From the NCBI GenBank assembly GCA_963766445.1, contig CAVXZW010000024.1, forward strand, positions 62,001 to 126,000: a stretch of 64,000 nucleotides of DNA, given 5' to 3'. Position 1 is the stretch's first letter. Each line of letters begins with the position of its first letter. Below, in pieces: positions 1 through 7,441 of this stretch. The DNA comes from JAICYJ01 sp963766445. Lineage in GTDB: Bacteria > Actinomycetota > Thermoleophilia > Gaiellales > JAICJC01. Below the pieces are notes generated by a model. That model did not search any database. It saw only the letters and a list, made by a program, of their open reading frames with translations, and was not told the DNA's origin. The position numbers and the translations under genes were made by a program.

Positions 1-185
1 CGGCCCAACAGGGCGGCCCCCGTGGTCGTTAAACTGGACCCAACGAGGTTTCCAACAGAGCCACTGACTCCATCAGCAGCAGCCATCCTGGGGGGCGCTG
101 TACGCGAGTCAGCGGGATCGGCCAAGCCGTCGGCGCTGTCATCGGTTGAACCCGGAGGTGAACCGCAGCCAAGCTGCATGGGATG

Positions 186-483
186 TCAGCCCGCGGGGTG
201 GTGATCGTGCACGACGGCCACCGGGCACACGGCGTGAGCCGTGCACTGCTGGCTGACCGATCCAAGCAGAAGCCCCGTGAACCCTCCATGACCGCGCGAC
301 CCGACAACGAGCAACTCGGCCCGGCGAGATTCCTCGAGCAGCGCCTCCGCGGGCGTTGCCCTCACGGGTCACGATGTCGATGGTACTCGCGCGATCAGCG
401 CCCAACACCTCAACGATCTCTTGCCTGGCGGCATCGAAGGCACCCTGCCGAAGTGCAGATCCATCTATGCCCACGACGATCAT
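186..483 (-). pseudogene. Universal stress protein, internally deleted and frameshifted
   Basis: The N-terminus (MIVVGIDGS at 483) and the C-terminus (ELLVVGSRGHGGF, then a LLLGSVSQQC-like stretch ending at a TGA at 186-188) are clear UspA-family ATP-binding signatures. They lie in different frames; the shift falls near 345, in the GEALLEES-like helix. The segment between AFDAA and EIVEVLG is about 40 residues shorter than in a normal USP, so the central strand and helix are missing. The deletion cannot be explained by a single sequencing error, so I call a pseudogene. It is one of three USP copies or remnants in the first 4 kb. Confidence 0.7.
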
Positions 484-676
484 GGGCGCAGTCTCGCAGG
501 TGCAGCGCCGGCCCGCGTCCGGCCTGCCACAGATCCAGGCTATGGCAAAGCCACGGCGGCTCAGGGACATCGACGCCGACGGCAGAGATGCGGATTGTCC
601 GTAGCCGAAATCGTGGCACACCCCGAAGCCGACACTCGTCTCTGACGAGCAGACTGAAGTGGACAAGGAGGAAACC

Positions 677-991
677 ATGATGAGAAAGCGCCAGATAGCC
701 GTCATCGCCCAGATCCGACCAGGAAAGCGAGCGGAGCTGAAGCAGCTCATTCGTCTGGGACCGCCCTTTGACCTCGCAGAGCACGGGTTCACGCGACACG
801 AGGCGTTCCTCGGCGACAACGACCTCGTGCTGATCTTCGAGGGCCCAAGACCGGCCACGGACACGCAGCGCCTCGTTGCGACGCTCGCCGCGGACCAGCT
901 CGCGAGGCTCGGCACGCTGGTAACGGCGCCACGGATGCTGAGCGAGTCCTACGAGTGGCACTCCGAGCTTGACGCCGCCGCCTCGCCCTGA
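677..991 (+). CDS. Hypothetical protein, possible small alpha+beta barrel
   Basis: A 104-residue protein that I do not recognise. The start at 677 is chosen because AAGGAGG at 665-671 lies six bases upstream; an in-frame ATG at 659 has no such site. The beta-strand (QIAVIAQI), helix (GKRAELKQLI), strand (DLVLIFEG) pattern resembles dimeric alpha/beta-barrel (ABM-like) proteins, but no catalytic motif is visible. It is a single gene with no same-strand partner, followed by about 860 bases without a convincing gene. Confidence 0.72.
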   Translation: MMRKRQIAVIAQIRPGKRAELKQLIRLGPPFDLAEHGFTRHEAFLGDNDLVLIFEGPRPATDTQRLVATLAADQLARLGTLVTAPRMLSESYEWHSELDAAASP

Positions 992-1853
992 CCATGCTCT
1001 CGAACTTGCCGTGGAACGTGACTGCGGTGCTCGTCCGCGCGGCGGGTGGCGCGGTCTACGAGCCTGAGCGAGCGGCCGGGTTGGGACTGCGCGATCCGGC
1101 GAAGTGTCCGCTTCCGTCGTGATCGAGCCGATCGGCTCGGGGGTGCTCCGGTGTTCGCTACGTCCCCAGTCCTGGGATCACGGTCGAGACGGACGGTGAC
1201 CAGCGGGATGTCCACCTCCACCCGGTGCCCAGGGGTACTGGGTCGCCCACTTCGCCGCAACTCTCGAGGCGGGCGCGCGTGGTGCTCTGCTGCGCGCTCG
1301 GTGGCGAGCCGGGACGCGTCCTTCGCGGCCTCATCGAATCGCACCAGTCCCCTTGCGCTGCGTGCGCCTGACGCCACAGCGGGCCAGCAGCCGGAGGCGA
1401 GATGGCCACGCTCCGCAAGCTCTCGGGTGTCCGTTCCGGCCGGCGCTGACGGCCTCGCGTCAGCGGAGCGGCGATGCGGGCGGCTCACGACACGCCGGCG
1501 TGGGCCTTCGACGGCTCCAACCGCCGCAGGCGGGGCTGACCAGGCGCGACTTCAGCTGTCGCAAGTTCCATTGCCTTGGGATCAATTGCGGAGCGCCGAT
1601 CCGCCGATACCCGACATCAACGCCGCAGTGCTGATCGTCAGCGGGGCGCTGGCCGCCGTCTTGCTTCCCACATCCGATCGATCCGGTGCATCCGCGTCAG
1701 ATACCTCGCCAAGATCGTGGCGGATGTCGGCGGCGGCGGCGGTGGGTCGAGGCGGCTGTGGAGTGCTCGACGCTTGCGGCTGACCCAGAGTTGCACGCGG
1801 CGGCGAGGAGAATTATGAGGGCAGCCGTGACGCTACGGATAGGCGAGAGCCCA
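992..1853. other. Stretch without a supportable gene
   Basis: Both strands stay open for up to 245 codons here, but the translations are rich in Arg, Ser and Ala, lack conserved motifs, and have no ribosome-binding site. In the same region the two strands offer overlapping long frames, as expected from GC-rich sequence alone. I see no RNA gene or strong repeat. It could hold decayed genes that I cannot recognise. Confidence 0.5.
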
Positions 1854-2345
1854 TCAACCCGCGCCCTGCCTGGGTTCGAGGACCACCACGGCCGTCTGTG
1901 ATCGGCGACGGGCGTAGCCGTCGAGATTCTTGTCCACTGACCGCCACCGGTCCCACAGCTGGGCCCGCTCCTGTCCCGTCGCGGCGTGGGCGACGATCTG
2001 GCGGGTCCCGTCGCGGAGGTCAACCCGGGCCTGCGGGTGGGCCTGGAGGTTCAGCCACCACGCGGGCTCACCTTCACCCCAGCCGTTCATCGCCAGGGTC
2101 ACTAGGTTCGGGCCGTCCTCAAAGTAGCCGAGGATCACCGACCGCTCCTGACCGCTACGGCGTCCGATCGTGGTCAATCGCATCGCGCCCCAACGCTGGG
2201 GCCGAGCACGCCACAGGCCAAGCCGGCCGCCGGTGACCCGGACCAGCGCCCGGTGCACCTTCCAGAAGAGCACGATGAACCATCGCGGCGCTAACCACGG
2301 CGTCCGCTCACTCTCTCCCGGCGCACGCCCTTCCTCACCGCTCAT
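1854..2345 (-). CDS. Nitroreductase/deazaflavin (F420)-dependent oxidoreductase family protein
   Basis: A 163-residue protein of the Ddn-like split-barrel family, known for F420H2-dependent reduction of quinones and nitro compounds. Visible signatures are the strand pair around RLTTIGRRSGQERSVILGYF (about residues 55-75), the NLVTLAMNGWGEGEPAWWLNLQAHP block and VDLRDGTRQIVAHAA near the C-terminus. The start at 2345 is preferred over 2450 because a GAGGGGG purine run precedes it and the extra N-terminal residues look non-coding. The N-terminal helix with WFIVLFWKVHRALVRVTGG is typical of membrane-associated Ddn relatives. The substrate is unknown. Confidence 0.85.
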   Translation of the reverse strand: MSGEEGRAPGESERTPWLAPRWFIVLFWKVHRALVRVTGGRLGLWRARPQRWGAMRLTTIGRRSGQERSVILGYFEDGPNLVTLAMNGWGEGEPAWWLNLQAHPQARVDLRDGTRQIVAHAATGQERAQLWDRWRSVDKNLDGYARRRSQTAVVVLEPRQGAG

Positions 2346-2528
2346 TACAGACCCCCTCGCAAAGCCGAACATGTGGGGCGATCTCCGACCTCCCGCTACC
2401 GAGGATGCCAGCCTCCCCGATCGCTCCGTTACCCGCATCAGGGTTCGCACTGATCCATGGATCAGCGCGCTCGCTGATGGCTCGGCCCGTTGGGTGGTGG
2501 ATCATGTCGCCATGGAGGGGAATCCGAC

Positions 2529-2612
2529 ATGAACGGAATGATCATCTTCGTGAGTGCGACAATCATCGCTGCTGTCGCAATCGTCGTTCGCCGTCGCCGG
2601 AGCGGTCCCTAG
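2529..2612 (+). CDS. Putative 27-residue single-pass membrane peptide
   Basis: ATG at 2529 follows GGAGGGG (about 2514-2520) by eight bases and opens a 27-codon frame ending at TAG 2610-2612. The peptide is a hydrophobic stretch of about 17 residues (MIIFVSATIIAAVAIVV) followed by four arginines, an ideal single transmembrane anchor with a positive cytoplasmic tail. It lies 13 bases before the universal stress gene at 2626 and could be co-transcribed with it. Function unknown; the strong ribosome-binding site is the main support. Confidence 0.5.
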   Translation: MNGMIIFVSATIIAAVAIVVRRRRSGP

Positions 2613-2625
2613 CACTCCTAGCTCC

Positions 2626-3069
2626 ATGGATGCGCAGAAGACAATCGTGGTGGGAATCGACGGATCGGCAGGCGCACGTGAAGCGCTGCGATTCGCGGTG
2701 CAAAGAGGCTCGGCTACGCGGCGACCAGCTTCGCGTCGTCTGGACGTGGCAGATGCCGATCAACATCTACGCGGCAGGCGACCTGATGCCGGTGTTGGAC
2801 GACGGTACGGCCGAAAGCTCGCACACAGGGAGCTCGACGAGGTGCTCGGAGCTGATTCTGGCGTTGTTGTCGAGTTGCTCGTCGAAGAGGGAAGCGCGGC
2901 GAGTGTGCTCGTTCGGGAATCCGAGAACGCCGAGCTACTCGTCGTCGGATCACGCGGGCACGGGGGGTTCGTCGGCCTACTGCTCGGCTCCGTTGGACAG
3001 CAATGTGCGGCTCACGCCCGCTGCCCGGTAGTGATCGTCCATCCGGCCGCGCCGGCGTCGGGAGCCTGA
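2626..3069 (+). CDS. Universal stress protein (UspA family), two compensating frameshifts
   Basis: Begins MDAQKTIVVGIDGSAGAREAL and ends with the USP nucleotide-binding signature VVGSRGHGGFVGLLLGSVGQQC and CPVVIVHP. Between about 2700 and 2815 the USP-like sequence (EARLRGDQLRVVWTWQMP, INIYAAG) lies one frame over, then reading returns to the original frame. One extra A in AAA (about 2701-2703) and one missing A in GAAA (about 2814-2817) would explain it, so homopolymer indels in the data are likely. USPs bind ATP or AMP and act in stress survival. The preceding 27-residue membrane peptide may be in the same transcript. Confidence 0.75.
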   Translation: MDAQKTIVVGIDGSAGAREALRFAVQRGSATRRPASRRLDVADADQHLRGRRPDAGVGRRYGRKLAHRELDEVLGADSGVVVELLVEEGSAASVLVRESENAELLVVGSRGHGGFVGLLLGSVGQQCAAHARCPVVIVHPAAPASGA

Positions 3070-3178
3070 CCGGATCCGACCGCTGGTCAGGATTTCGCGG
3101 AACGTCGCGGGAGCAACGTTGCTCGAGTAGCTCCTACGCAGGCTGACATGGCATAGCCGTCCGTCGCAGTCAGGCGTG

Positions 3179-3683
3179 TCAGGTTGCGTCGGTGGGCGTG
3201 CGCGATCCGGTGATGTCCGCGGCCTGATCGGCGAAGCTCTCGATCGCCGCCCAGTCGCGGGCGTCGGAGGCAGGCATCCAGCTGAACGGGAACCGCAGCC
3301 GCTTCGGCTGGACAACGCCGCCGAACACCGCCGTCAGCTCGGGGGTCACCGCCGCACGAGCCAGCGAGTGCTCGAGCTGCACGCGGGCAGCGTCGAACGC
3401 CGGCTTCGCGTTCTTCGCTGGCCCCATCCCGAACACGGCGAGCGGCTTCGAAGCCAGCTCCGCGCGATGCCGCGTTAGGAACGCCACAGCGTCGTGATGC
3501 CAGCGGCCGATGTACAGCGCGCCACCCAGGACGACCAGGTCGTAGCCACTGATGTCGGCGCGGATCTGCGCGCGCTTCCATCACGTCGACGCCGAAGCCT
3601 CGCTCTCGCAGCCGCTCGCCGATCGCATCGGCGACCTCGCGGGTTGACCCGTGCTTGGTTGCGTAGGCCACGAGCGCGATCAT
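3179..3683 (-). CDS. Flavodoxin-domain protein (HemG/protoporphyrinogen oxidase-like), frameshifted
   Basis: The N-terminus MIALVAYATKHGSTREVADAIGERL is a typical FMN phosphate-binding loop of flavodoxin-like proteins. After ARAD, near 3565, the reading shifts frame and continues ISGYDLVVLGGALYIGRWH, then AVAFLTRHRAEL, KPLAVFGMGP and the C-terminal helix. One base change restores about 168 residues, close to the family length. The family binds FMN and acts in menaquinone-dependent redox reactions. Its ATG overlaps the stop of the upstream stress protein in an ATGA, so the two are probably translationally coupled. The frameshift may be a sequence error. Confidence 0.72.
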
Positions 3684-4062
3684 GACCGCTCCTCCGCCGG
3701 GACGATCACCACGGGGCAGTGGGTGTGCTGCGCACACTGCCGGCTGACCGAGCCCAAAGGAGCCCCCGGAACCCACCCAACCCGCGGGATGCAACCACCA
3801 GCATGTCGACGCCTTTGGACTTGTCCACCAACTCAGTGGCAGCGTTGCCCTCACAGCTGGTGCGGATCTCCAGCACGGCGTCGATCCCCCACGCCGCAAG
3901 CCCTCGACCGTCTGATTGAGCATTGCCTCCTGCGAGGTCTCCAGCGCGTGCGTACGTGCGCGAACGATCACCAGCGTTGAAGCATCGGTGTCGCAGATCG
4001 GTTGGCCCTTTCCCAGCCGATCGAGGACAGGCTTGGCGATCCGATTCGACGCCTCCGAGCAT
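3680..4062 (-). pseudogene. Universal stress protein, N-terminally degenerate and frameshifted
   Basis: A USP C-terminal half is readable: VIVRARTHALETSQEAML, RAWGIDAVLEIRTSCEGNAA, VDMLVVASRGLGGFRGLL, then after a shift near 3745 GSVSRQCAQHTHCPVVIV. The stop is the TGA at 3680-3682, overlapping the flavodoxin start. The frames switch at least twice, and upstream of about 3970 the expected VGxDGS nucleotide-binding start is not found. The right-hand boundary is therefore uncertain. It may be a true remnant or an indel-damaged copy. Confidence 0.6.
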
Positions 4063-4083
4063 GTTCTCGCAAGGTGGTCCGGA

Positions 4084-4368
4084 TCACGGTCCCGCCCGGG
4101 AGAGAGTAGAGGTGATACTCAGCAGCGACGCTCTTGACGGAATCCGGCGTTGCACGTTCCCGTCGGGCCCGCGGCGGTTGATCTCCTCCCCATCGGCGAA
4201 CCCACGCAGGTGTATCTGGAGGACGACATGCTGCCTGACCTGGTTCCCGAAGCTGGTGGCGGTCGGCATACGCTCGCATGACCAGCCGTCGTAGTGCCTT
4301 CCGACCACGAACCGGTGCCGCTCACCGGCGACGGAGATCGGAAGTAGATCTCTCAGCGGTAGCTCCAT
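4084..4368 (-). CDS. Unrecognised ORF, uncertain
   Basis: A 94-codon frame from an ATG at 4368. The first 60 residues (MELPLRDLLPISVAGERHRF, VVGRHYDGWSCERMP, QVRQHVVLQIHLRGFADGEE) have a balanced composition that looks more like a protein than the shadow frames nearby; the last 30 residues look non-coding. The ribosome-binding site is poor: TTTGAGG abuts the ATG. I recognise no family. Confidence 0.3.
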   Translation of the reverse strand: MELPLRDLLPISVAGERHRFVVGRHYDGWSCERMPTATSFGNQVRQHVVLQIHLRGFADGEEINRRGPDGNVQRRIPSRASLLSITSTLSRAGP

Positions 4369-4835
4369 CCTCAAAGCGTACCGAGAGGACGGTCGGCTGC
4401 CTACTGGACGAACCGACGGTGGTGAGTGCGGTGACAAGACGGTGGCGTGGTAGGGATTGGTAGGGAGCGGTAGGAACTCACTGCTTACCCCAGGCTCCGT
4501 CCACCGGCCTGAATCGCTTGAACAAGCCAGATCGGGGCAACGGCGGCGACTCGGGTCAGCGGTCAGCGAGGCGTTCGAGCTCGTCCAGGTGATCGTGGAC
4601 CGCAACGCGGCCAGCCTGATCCGCAATGCTGGGAGAGGCGTATGCGCGCGTCACATTCGGGGCGAAGACCCACCACCCCGGCACCGCACCCGCCAACCTG
4701 GCTCCAAGTCTACGAGCCGCCCCACGCTGATGGATAGCCCACTAGCAGCCGTGTCTCGGGACACAGCGGGGACAAAACGGCTACTAGTACTTGCCAACCT
4801 TGCAAAGAAAACCCCTATTTGCGGGAAGTTTTCTA
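4369..4835. other. Intergenic stretch before tRNA-Gly
   Basis: No gene supported. Around 4449-4472 the short motif GGTAGGGA is loosely repeated. The sequence becomes AT-richer next to the 3' end of the tRNA (about 4795-4835). No clear terminator hairpin was found. Confidence 0.4.
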
Positions 4836-4908
4836 AGCGGACGACGGGTCTCGAACCCGCGACCTTCGGCTTGGGAAGCCAACGCTCTACCAACTGAGCT
4901 ACGTCCGC
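4836..4908 (-). tRNA. tRNA-Gly (anticodon CCC)
   Basis: The minus strand gives a full cloverleaf. The acceptor GCGGACG pairs with CGTCCGC; the D arm holds AGCTCAGTTGGTAGAGC; the anticodon stem TTGGC/GCCGA encloses the loop TTCCCAA, giving anticodon CCC; the T arm is GCGGG-TTCGAGA-CCCGT; the discriminator is T at 4836. CCA is not encoded. The 5' half is duplicated exactly at 18423-18454. Confidence 0.95.
4877..4908. repeat. Left 32-bp direct repeat (att-like), inside tRNA-Gly
   Basis: These 32 bases, the 5' half of tRNA-Gly as read on the minus strand, are identical and in the same orientation at 18423-18454. The match ends at 4876 on the left and 4909 on the right. Direct repeats over part of a tRNA gene are the usual scar of site-specific integration. 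Confidence 0.8.
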
Positions 4909-4967
4909 ATATCCGCATGGTTGAGCCAAAAATGCGCTTCGCTGCTCTAACAACCGGTGCGGATTGG

Positions 4968-5276
4968 TCATTTTAGCGAACCGCCTTGAGGCCGCGCAGC
5001 TGCTTCTTCAGCCGTGCCTGGGTCTGTGCATAGCGGTCTTGGTCGCCAAACAGGGGACAGCAAGGTCTGTGTGTCTTCGTTCGCTAGGCGGGTGGGGTCG
5101 ATACCGAACACCTGGCCGATGGCAAACAGCGACTTGCTGCTGGGCGGGCGACGACCCTGCAGCCATGCGCTCACGGCCTGCGGGGTTCGTCCCAAGCACC
5201 TTGGCTGCCTAAGCGCGGTTAGATCGTGCAGCGCCAGCAACTTACGGAGGTTCGCCCCGAATCTAGTGAGATCCAT
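4968..5276 (-). CDS. XRE-family helix-turn-helix regulator
   Basis: A 102-residue protein starting MDLTRFGANLRKLLALHDLT. The helix-turn-helix core is about residues 9-60; TPQAVSAWLQGRRPPSSKSL is the recognition-helix segment and AIGQVFGIDPTRLAN the following helix, as in Cro/CI-type repressors. The C-terminal 40 residues are unrecognised. The start at 5276 is chosen because AGGGG lies just upstream; 5303 is an alternative. It sits beside tRNA-Gly at the left end of the putative element, where element repressors are often found. Confidence 0.75.
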   Translation of the reverse strand: MDLTRFGANLRKLLALHDLTALRQPRCLGRTPQAVSAWLQGRRPPSSKSLFAIGQVFGIDPTRLANEDTQTLLSPVWRPRPLCTDPGTAEEAAARPQGGSLK

Positions 5277-5303
5277 CTTTACCCCTGGCTGACGTTCAGA
5301 CAA

Positions 5304-5913
5304 TGCACGCGAAGATTAGGAATCACGAGACACTGAGCAATCCAGCTCAAATCGGGCACCCCACCTTGGCGAGGGACGAAGCCACCCTCGCCAAGGTGTG
5401 CAGAGCGGGTACGGCAGTGAAGGTCCTGTCGGTTTCACTCGCTCACTCCGTGGCGTCGTCAATGTCTGCGAGACTAGAGCGGTCTCGCGCATCTCGATGC
5501 TTGGCCCGCTCAGTCCACCGGAGTCTGCAACGGGGGCGCAACGGGGCGCAAGACCAGAGCATCGAGCACACCACTCAGAACCTGCTGACCGACAGCCCGA
5601 ATATGCTGGTCCGTATGTGGGTCGAAGGTCAAGCCCGCCCGTGTGAAGTATCACGGGCGAAAGGCGGTGCACTTCAAGGTGCCGATCGATCAGAACACGG
5701 TCTCGGCCTACCAGGCCGCGCCCGGCTACTCCAGCGGCATCGCCCCTTGTAACGTGGTAGTCACGATCGTCAATACGCTCGGCGCCGCGCATTAGTTCGG
5801 ACAGGTCGCGCATCACCGCCCGCGCCAGAAACGAACTTGCCCCATCGGTGCCTTGATGTCGACCGCCCGCGTCCTGGGTGCCAGGTGACGGCTAGTGCGG
5901 TAAGCCCTCCTCG
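5304..5913. other. 610-base stretch with a strong hairpin and a possible gene remnant
   Basis: No complete gene is supported. At 5362-5398 there is a perfect 14-bp hairpin (separate entry). At 5601-5795 (+) an open frame ending in TAG reads like a protein C-terminus (HFKVPIDQNTVSAYQAAPGY, then GIAPCNVVVTIVNTLGAAH) but has no start codon and no recognisable family, so it may be a remnant. Confidence 0.4.
5362..5398. repeat. Perfect 14-bp inverted repeat with 9-base loop
   Basis: CACCTTGGCGAGGG (5362-5375) and its exact reverse complement (5385-5398) enclose ACGAAGCCA. There is no T-run on either side, so it is not a standard terminator. It lies 86 bases upstream of the XRE-family gene start and could be an operator, an attachment structure or part of an RNA. 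Confidence 0.6.
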
Positions 5914-6309
5914 TTACGCGGCCGAGTCTGGTGCGTCGGCGCCGCTCGCAGCCTCGAAATACGCGAACGCTTCCTCTGCAGACCCGAACCGTGTGAACAT
6001 GCCGTTCGCGCCGACTAGGCCGAACAGCCGATCAGGCGGCGTTCCTTCGGCGATCACGATGCCGACCTGCTCGCAGTCGTGCTCGTGGGCGTAGTGCTCA
6101 GCCTTGACCAGCACGCCAAGCGTCGAGGAGTCGAGGAACGTCGTCGCGCTGAGGTCGATCACCACGGTGGTACCGGTGCGAAAGATCGCCCGCAGCTTGT
6201 CGCGCAGATCCTGCGCGGTCGACATGTCGTGCTCGCCCTCAAGCGAAACCAGCCAACGATCGCCCGGCAGGTCGCTGATAACGGTGTGGCCATAGCGCCC
6301 CGAACCCAT
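5914..6309 (-). CDS. STAS-domain anti-sigma factor antagonist
   Basis: A 131-residue protein, the usual length for SpoIIAA/RsbV-type antagonists. TTVVIDLSATTFLDSSTLGVLV (residues about 47-68) carries the family motif, with the phosphorylatable serine in the LDSSTL turn. These proteins sequester an anti-sigma kinase when unphosphorylated and so release a sigma factor in partner-switching control. No anti-sigma kinase is adjacent, so the partner must be elsewhere. GGGAGGG lies about seven bases before the start. Confidence 0.9.
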   Translation of the reverse strand: MGSGRYGHTVISDLPGDRWLVSLEGEHDMSTAQDLRDKLRAIFRTGTTVVIDLSATTFLDSSTLGVLVKAEHYAHEHDCEQVGIVIAEGTPPDRLFGLVGANGMFTRFGSAEEAFAYFEAASGADAPDSAA

Positions 6310-6855
6310 GAGTCAGCCCTCCCAGACTGGCGACAGTTTACCGGAGAGGCTGGGCACGGAGAGAGCCTCTCCCGTGCTCGGCAGCTGCTTGACCGAACGC
6401 CGACGTTATACAGCGCAAATCCGCCAAGGTCAATCAAAATGAGATCGTTCGCCCGGTTTGCCCGCCCGGGGTAGCGGGAATCCCGTGCAATGGCGTGCCG
6501 TGACCTGCCCGGTCGGAGCGCGCTGAAGGGCGGCAGGAGCCGTTGCCGTGATCTGTCGCCCTTCACACGACGTAAATCGGCCAGCCTGGTGGTCTAGGGA
6601 GCCACACGAGGCTGGCCGTTGTCTGCGCGGCTCGTCCTCTTGTCGACCCTTAGCCATTGTTGGCGGGCCGCCGAGACGGGACCCGTTTTCAATCGGCGTC
6701 CGGCCCGCTGGTTAGCGTCCTTCCATGCTGGAGCACGCCAATCGCGACAGAGGGTTTGAGCTCCTTGAACTGAATGGGTGCGCGGACGGTCCGGGCCCAG
6801 CATGGAAAGGGCGACCGCTACCGCATAGTGTCCGGATTGGCCCGGACGGAGCCGT
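6310..6855. other. 546-base stretch without a gene
   Basis: Only arginine-rich shadow frames occur. The notable structure is the hairpin at 6578-6618. No RNA gene was recognised. Confidence 0.45.
6578..6618. terminator. Terminator-like hairpin
   Basis: A 10-bp stem, CGGCCAGCCT (6578-6587) with AGGCTGGCCG (6609-6618), is extended by GTGG/CCAC inside. On the plus strand it is followed by TTGTCTG, a weak T-rich tail. No plus-strand gene ends just upstream; on the minus strand it lies about 240 bases downstream of the gene ending at 6856. Its direction is uncertain. Confidence 0.45.
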
Positions 6856-7116
6856 TCAGTCGTCCGTCAGCACATCGGATCGAAGAAACTCGCGGTGCGC
6901 CTGCATACCCTTCACTGCGTGAGCGACGACCAGGTCGGTGTGGACTGCGCAGTAGTACTCGTCCGCGGCCGTATGCCACTCAAGGTCGAGCGCTTCCTCG
7001 ATCAGGCGCTTGAACTCTCGGTTCCCCGCGTGGCCGCAGAGACCACCCATCCAGCAGCATGGACCAATATCCCCGGAGCTGAACTCGGCGGCTCTCGACC
7101 TGTCGAACATCCCCAT
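6856..7116 (-). CDS. Hypothetical protein with Cys-rich N-terminus
   Basis: 86 residues, family not recognised. AGAGGAG lies five bases upstream of ATG 7116, a strong ribosome-binding site. Residues 19-28 (GPCCWMGGLCGH) hold three cysteines and a histidine that could bind metal, followed by a helical, acidic segment (REFKRLIEEALDLEWHTAAD). It lies about 60 bases downstream of the small minus-strand gene at 7178-7327 and may share its transcript. Confidence 0.65.
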   Translation of the reverse strand: MGMFDRSRAAEFSSGDIGPCCWMGGLCGHAGNREFKRLIEEALDLEWHTAADEYYCAVHTDLVVAHAVKGMQAHREFLRSDVLTDD

Positions 7117-7177
7117 GTTGCTCCTCTTGATCTGCTTGAAGCGCCGCCAGATTCTACAGCCGCCGCGAACTGACTGT

Positions 7178-7327
7178 TTAGTCGGGCTGGATTGCGTCCG
7201 GGTCGGATGTCTTGAACCCGATCTCGTGAGCGTCTTCGACGGCGCGCATCACCCTCTCGGTCTCATTCGCCGATCCGTAGTGGCGCTGCAGGTCGGCGAG
7301 CTGCCGGTGCGCTTCACGCCTCGCCAT
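7178..7327 (-). CDS. Putative 49-residue hypothetical protein
   Basis: ATG at 7327, TAA at 7178-7180. The translation (MARREAHRQLADLQRHYGSA, then NETERVMRAVEDAHEIGFKT and SDPDAIQPD) is helical and well mixed in composition, unlike the shadow frames, and probably forms two helices. No good ribosome-binding site is visible. It sits between the cyclase/ATPase gene and the gene ending at 6856, all on the minus strand. Function unknown. Confidence 0.42.
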   Translation of the reverse strand: MARREAHRQLADLQRHYGSANETERVMRAVEDAHEIGFKTSDPDAIQPD

Positions 7328-7441
7328 CGGTGGAATCAGCCACGGGCCGAAGCAACACGGAAAACGGCATCACTGCCAAGACTGCCAAGACTCGGCACAG
7401 CAGCACACACCAGACTGCCGCATTGAAGCTTGCGCTGGCGT

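Noticed and set aside
1046..1783. 245-codon frame in the 1-1.85 kb gap
   Set aside because: Low-complexity Arg/Ser/Ala composition, no start signal, and an equally open opposite strand.
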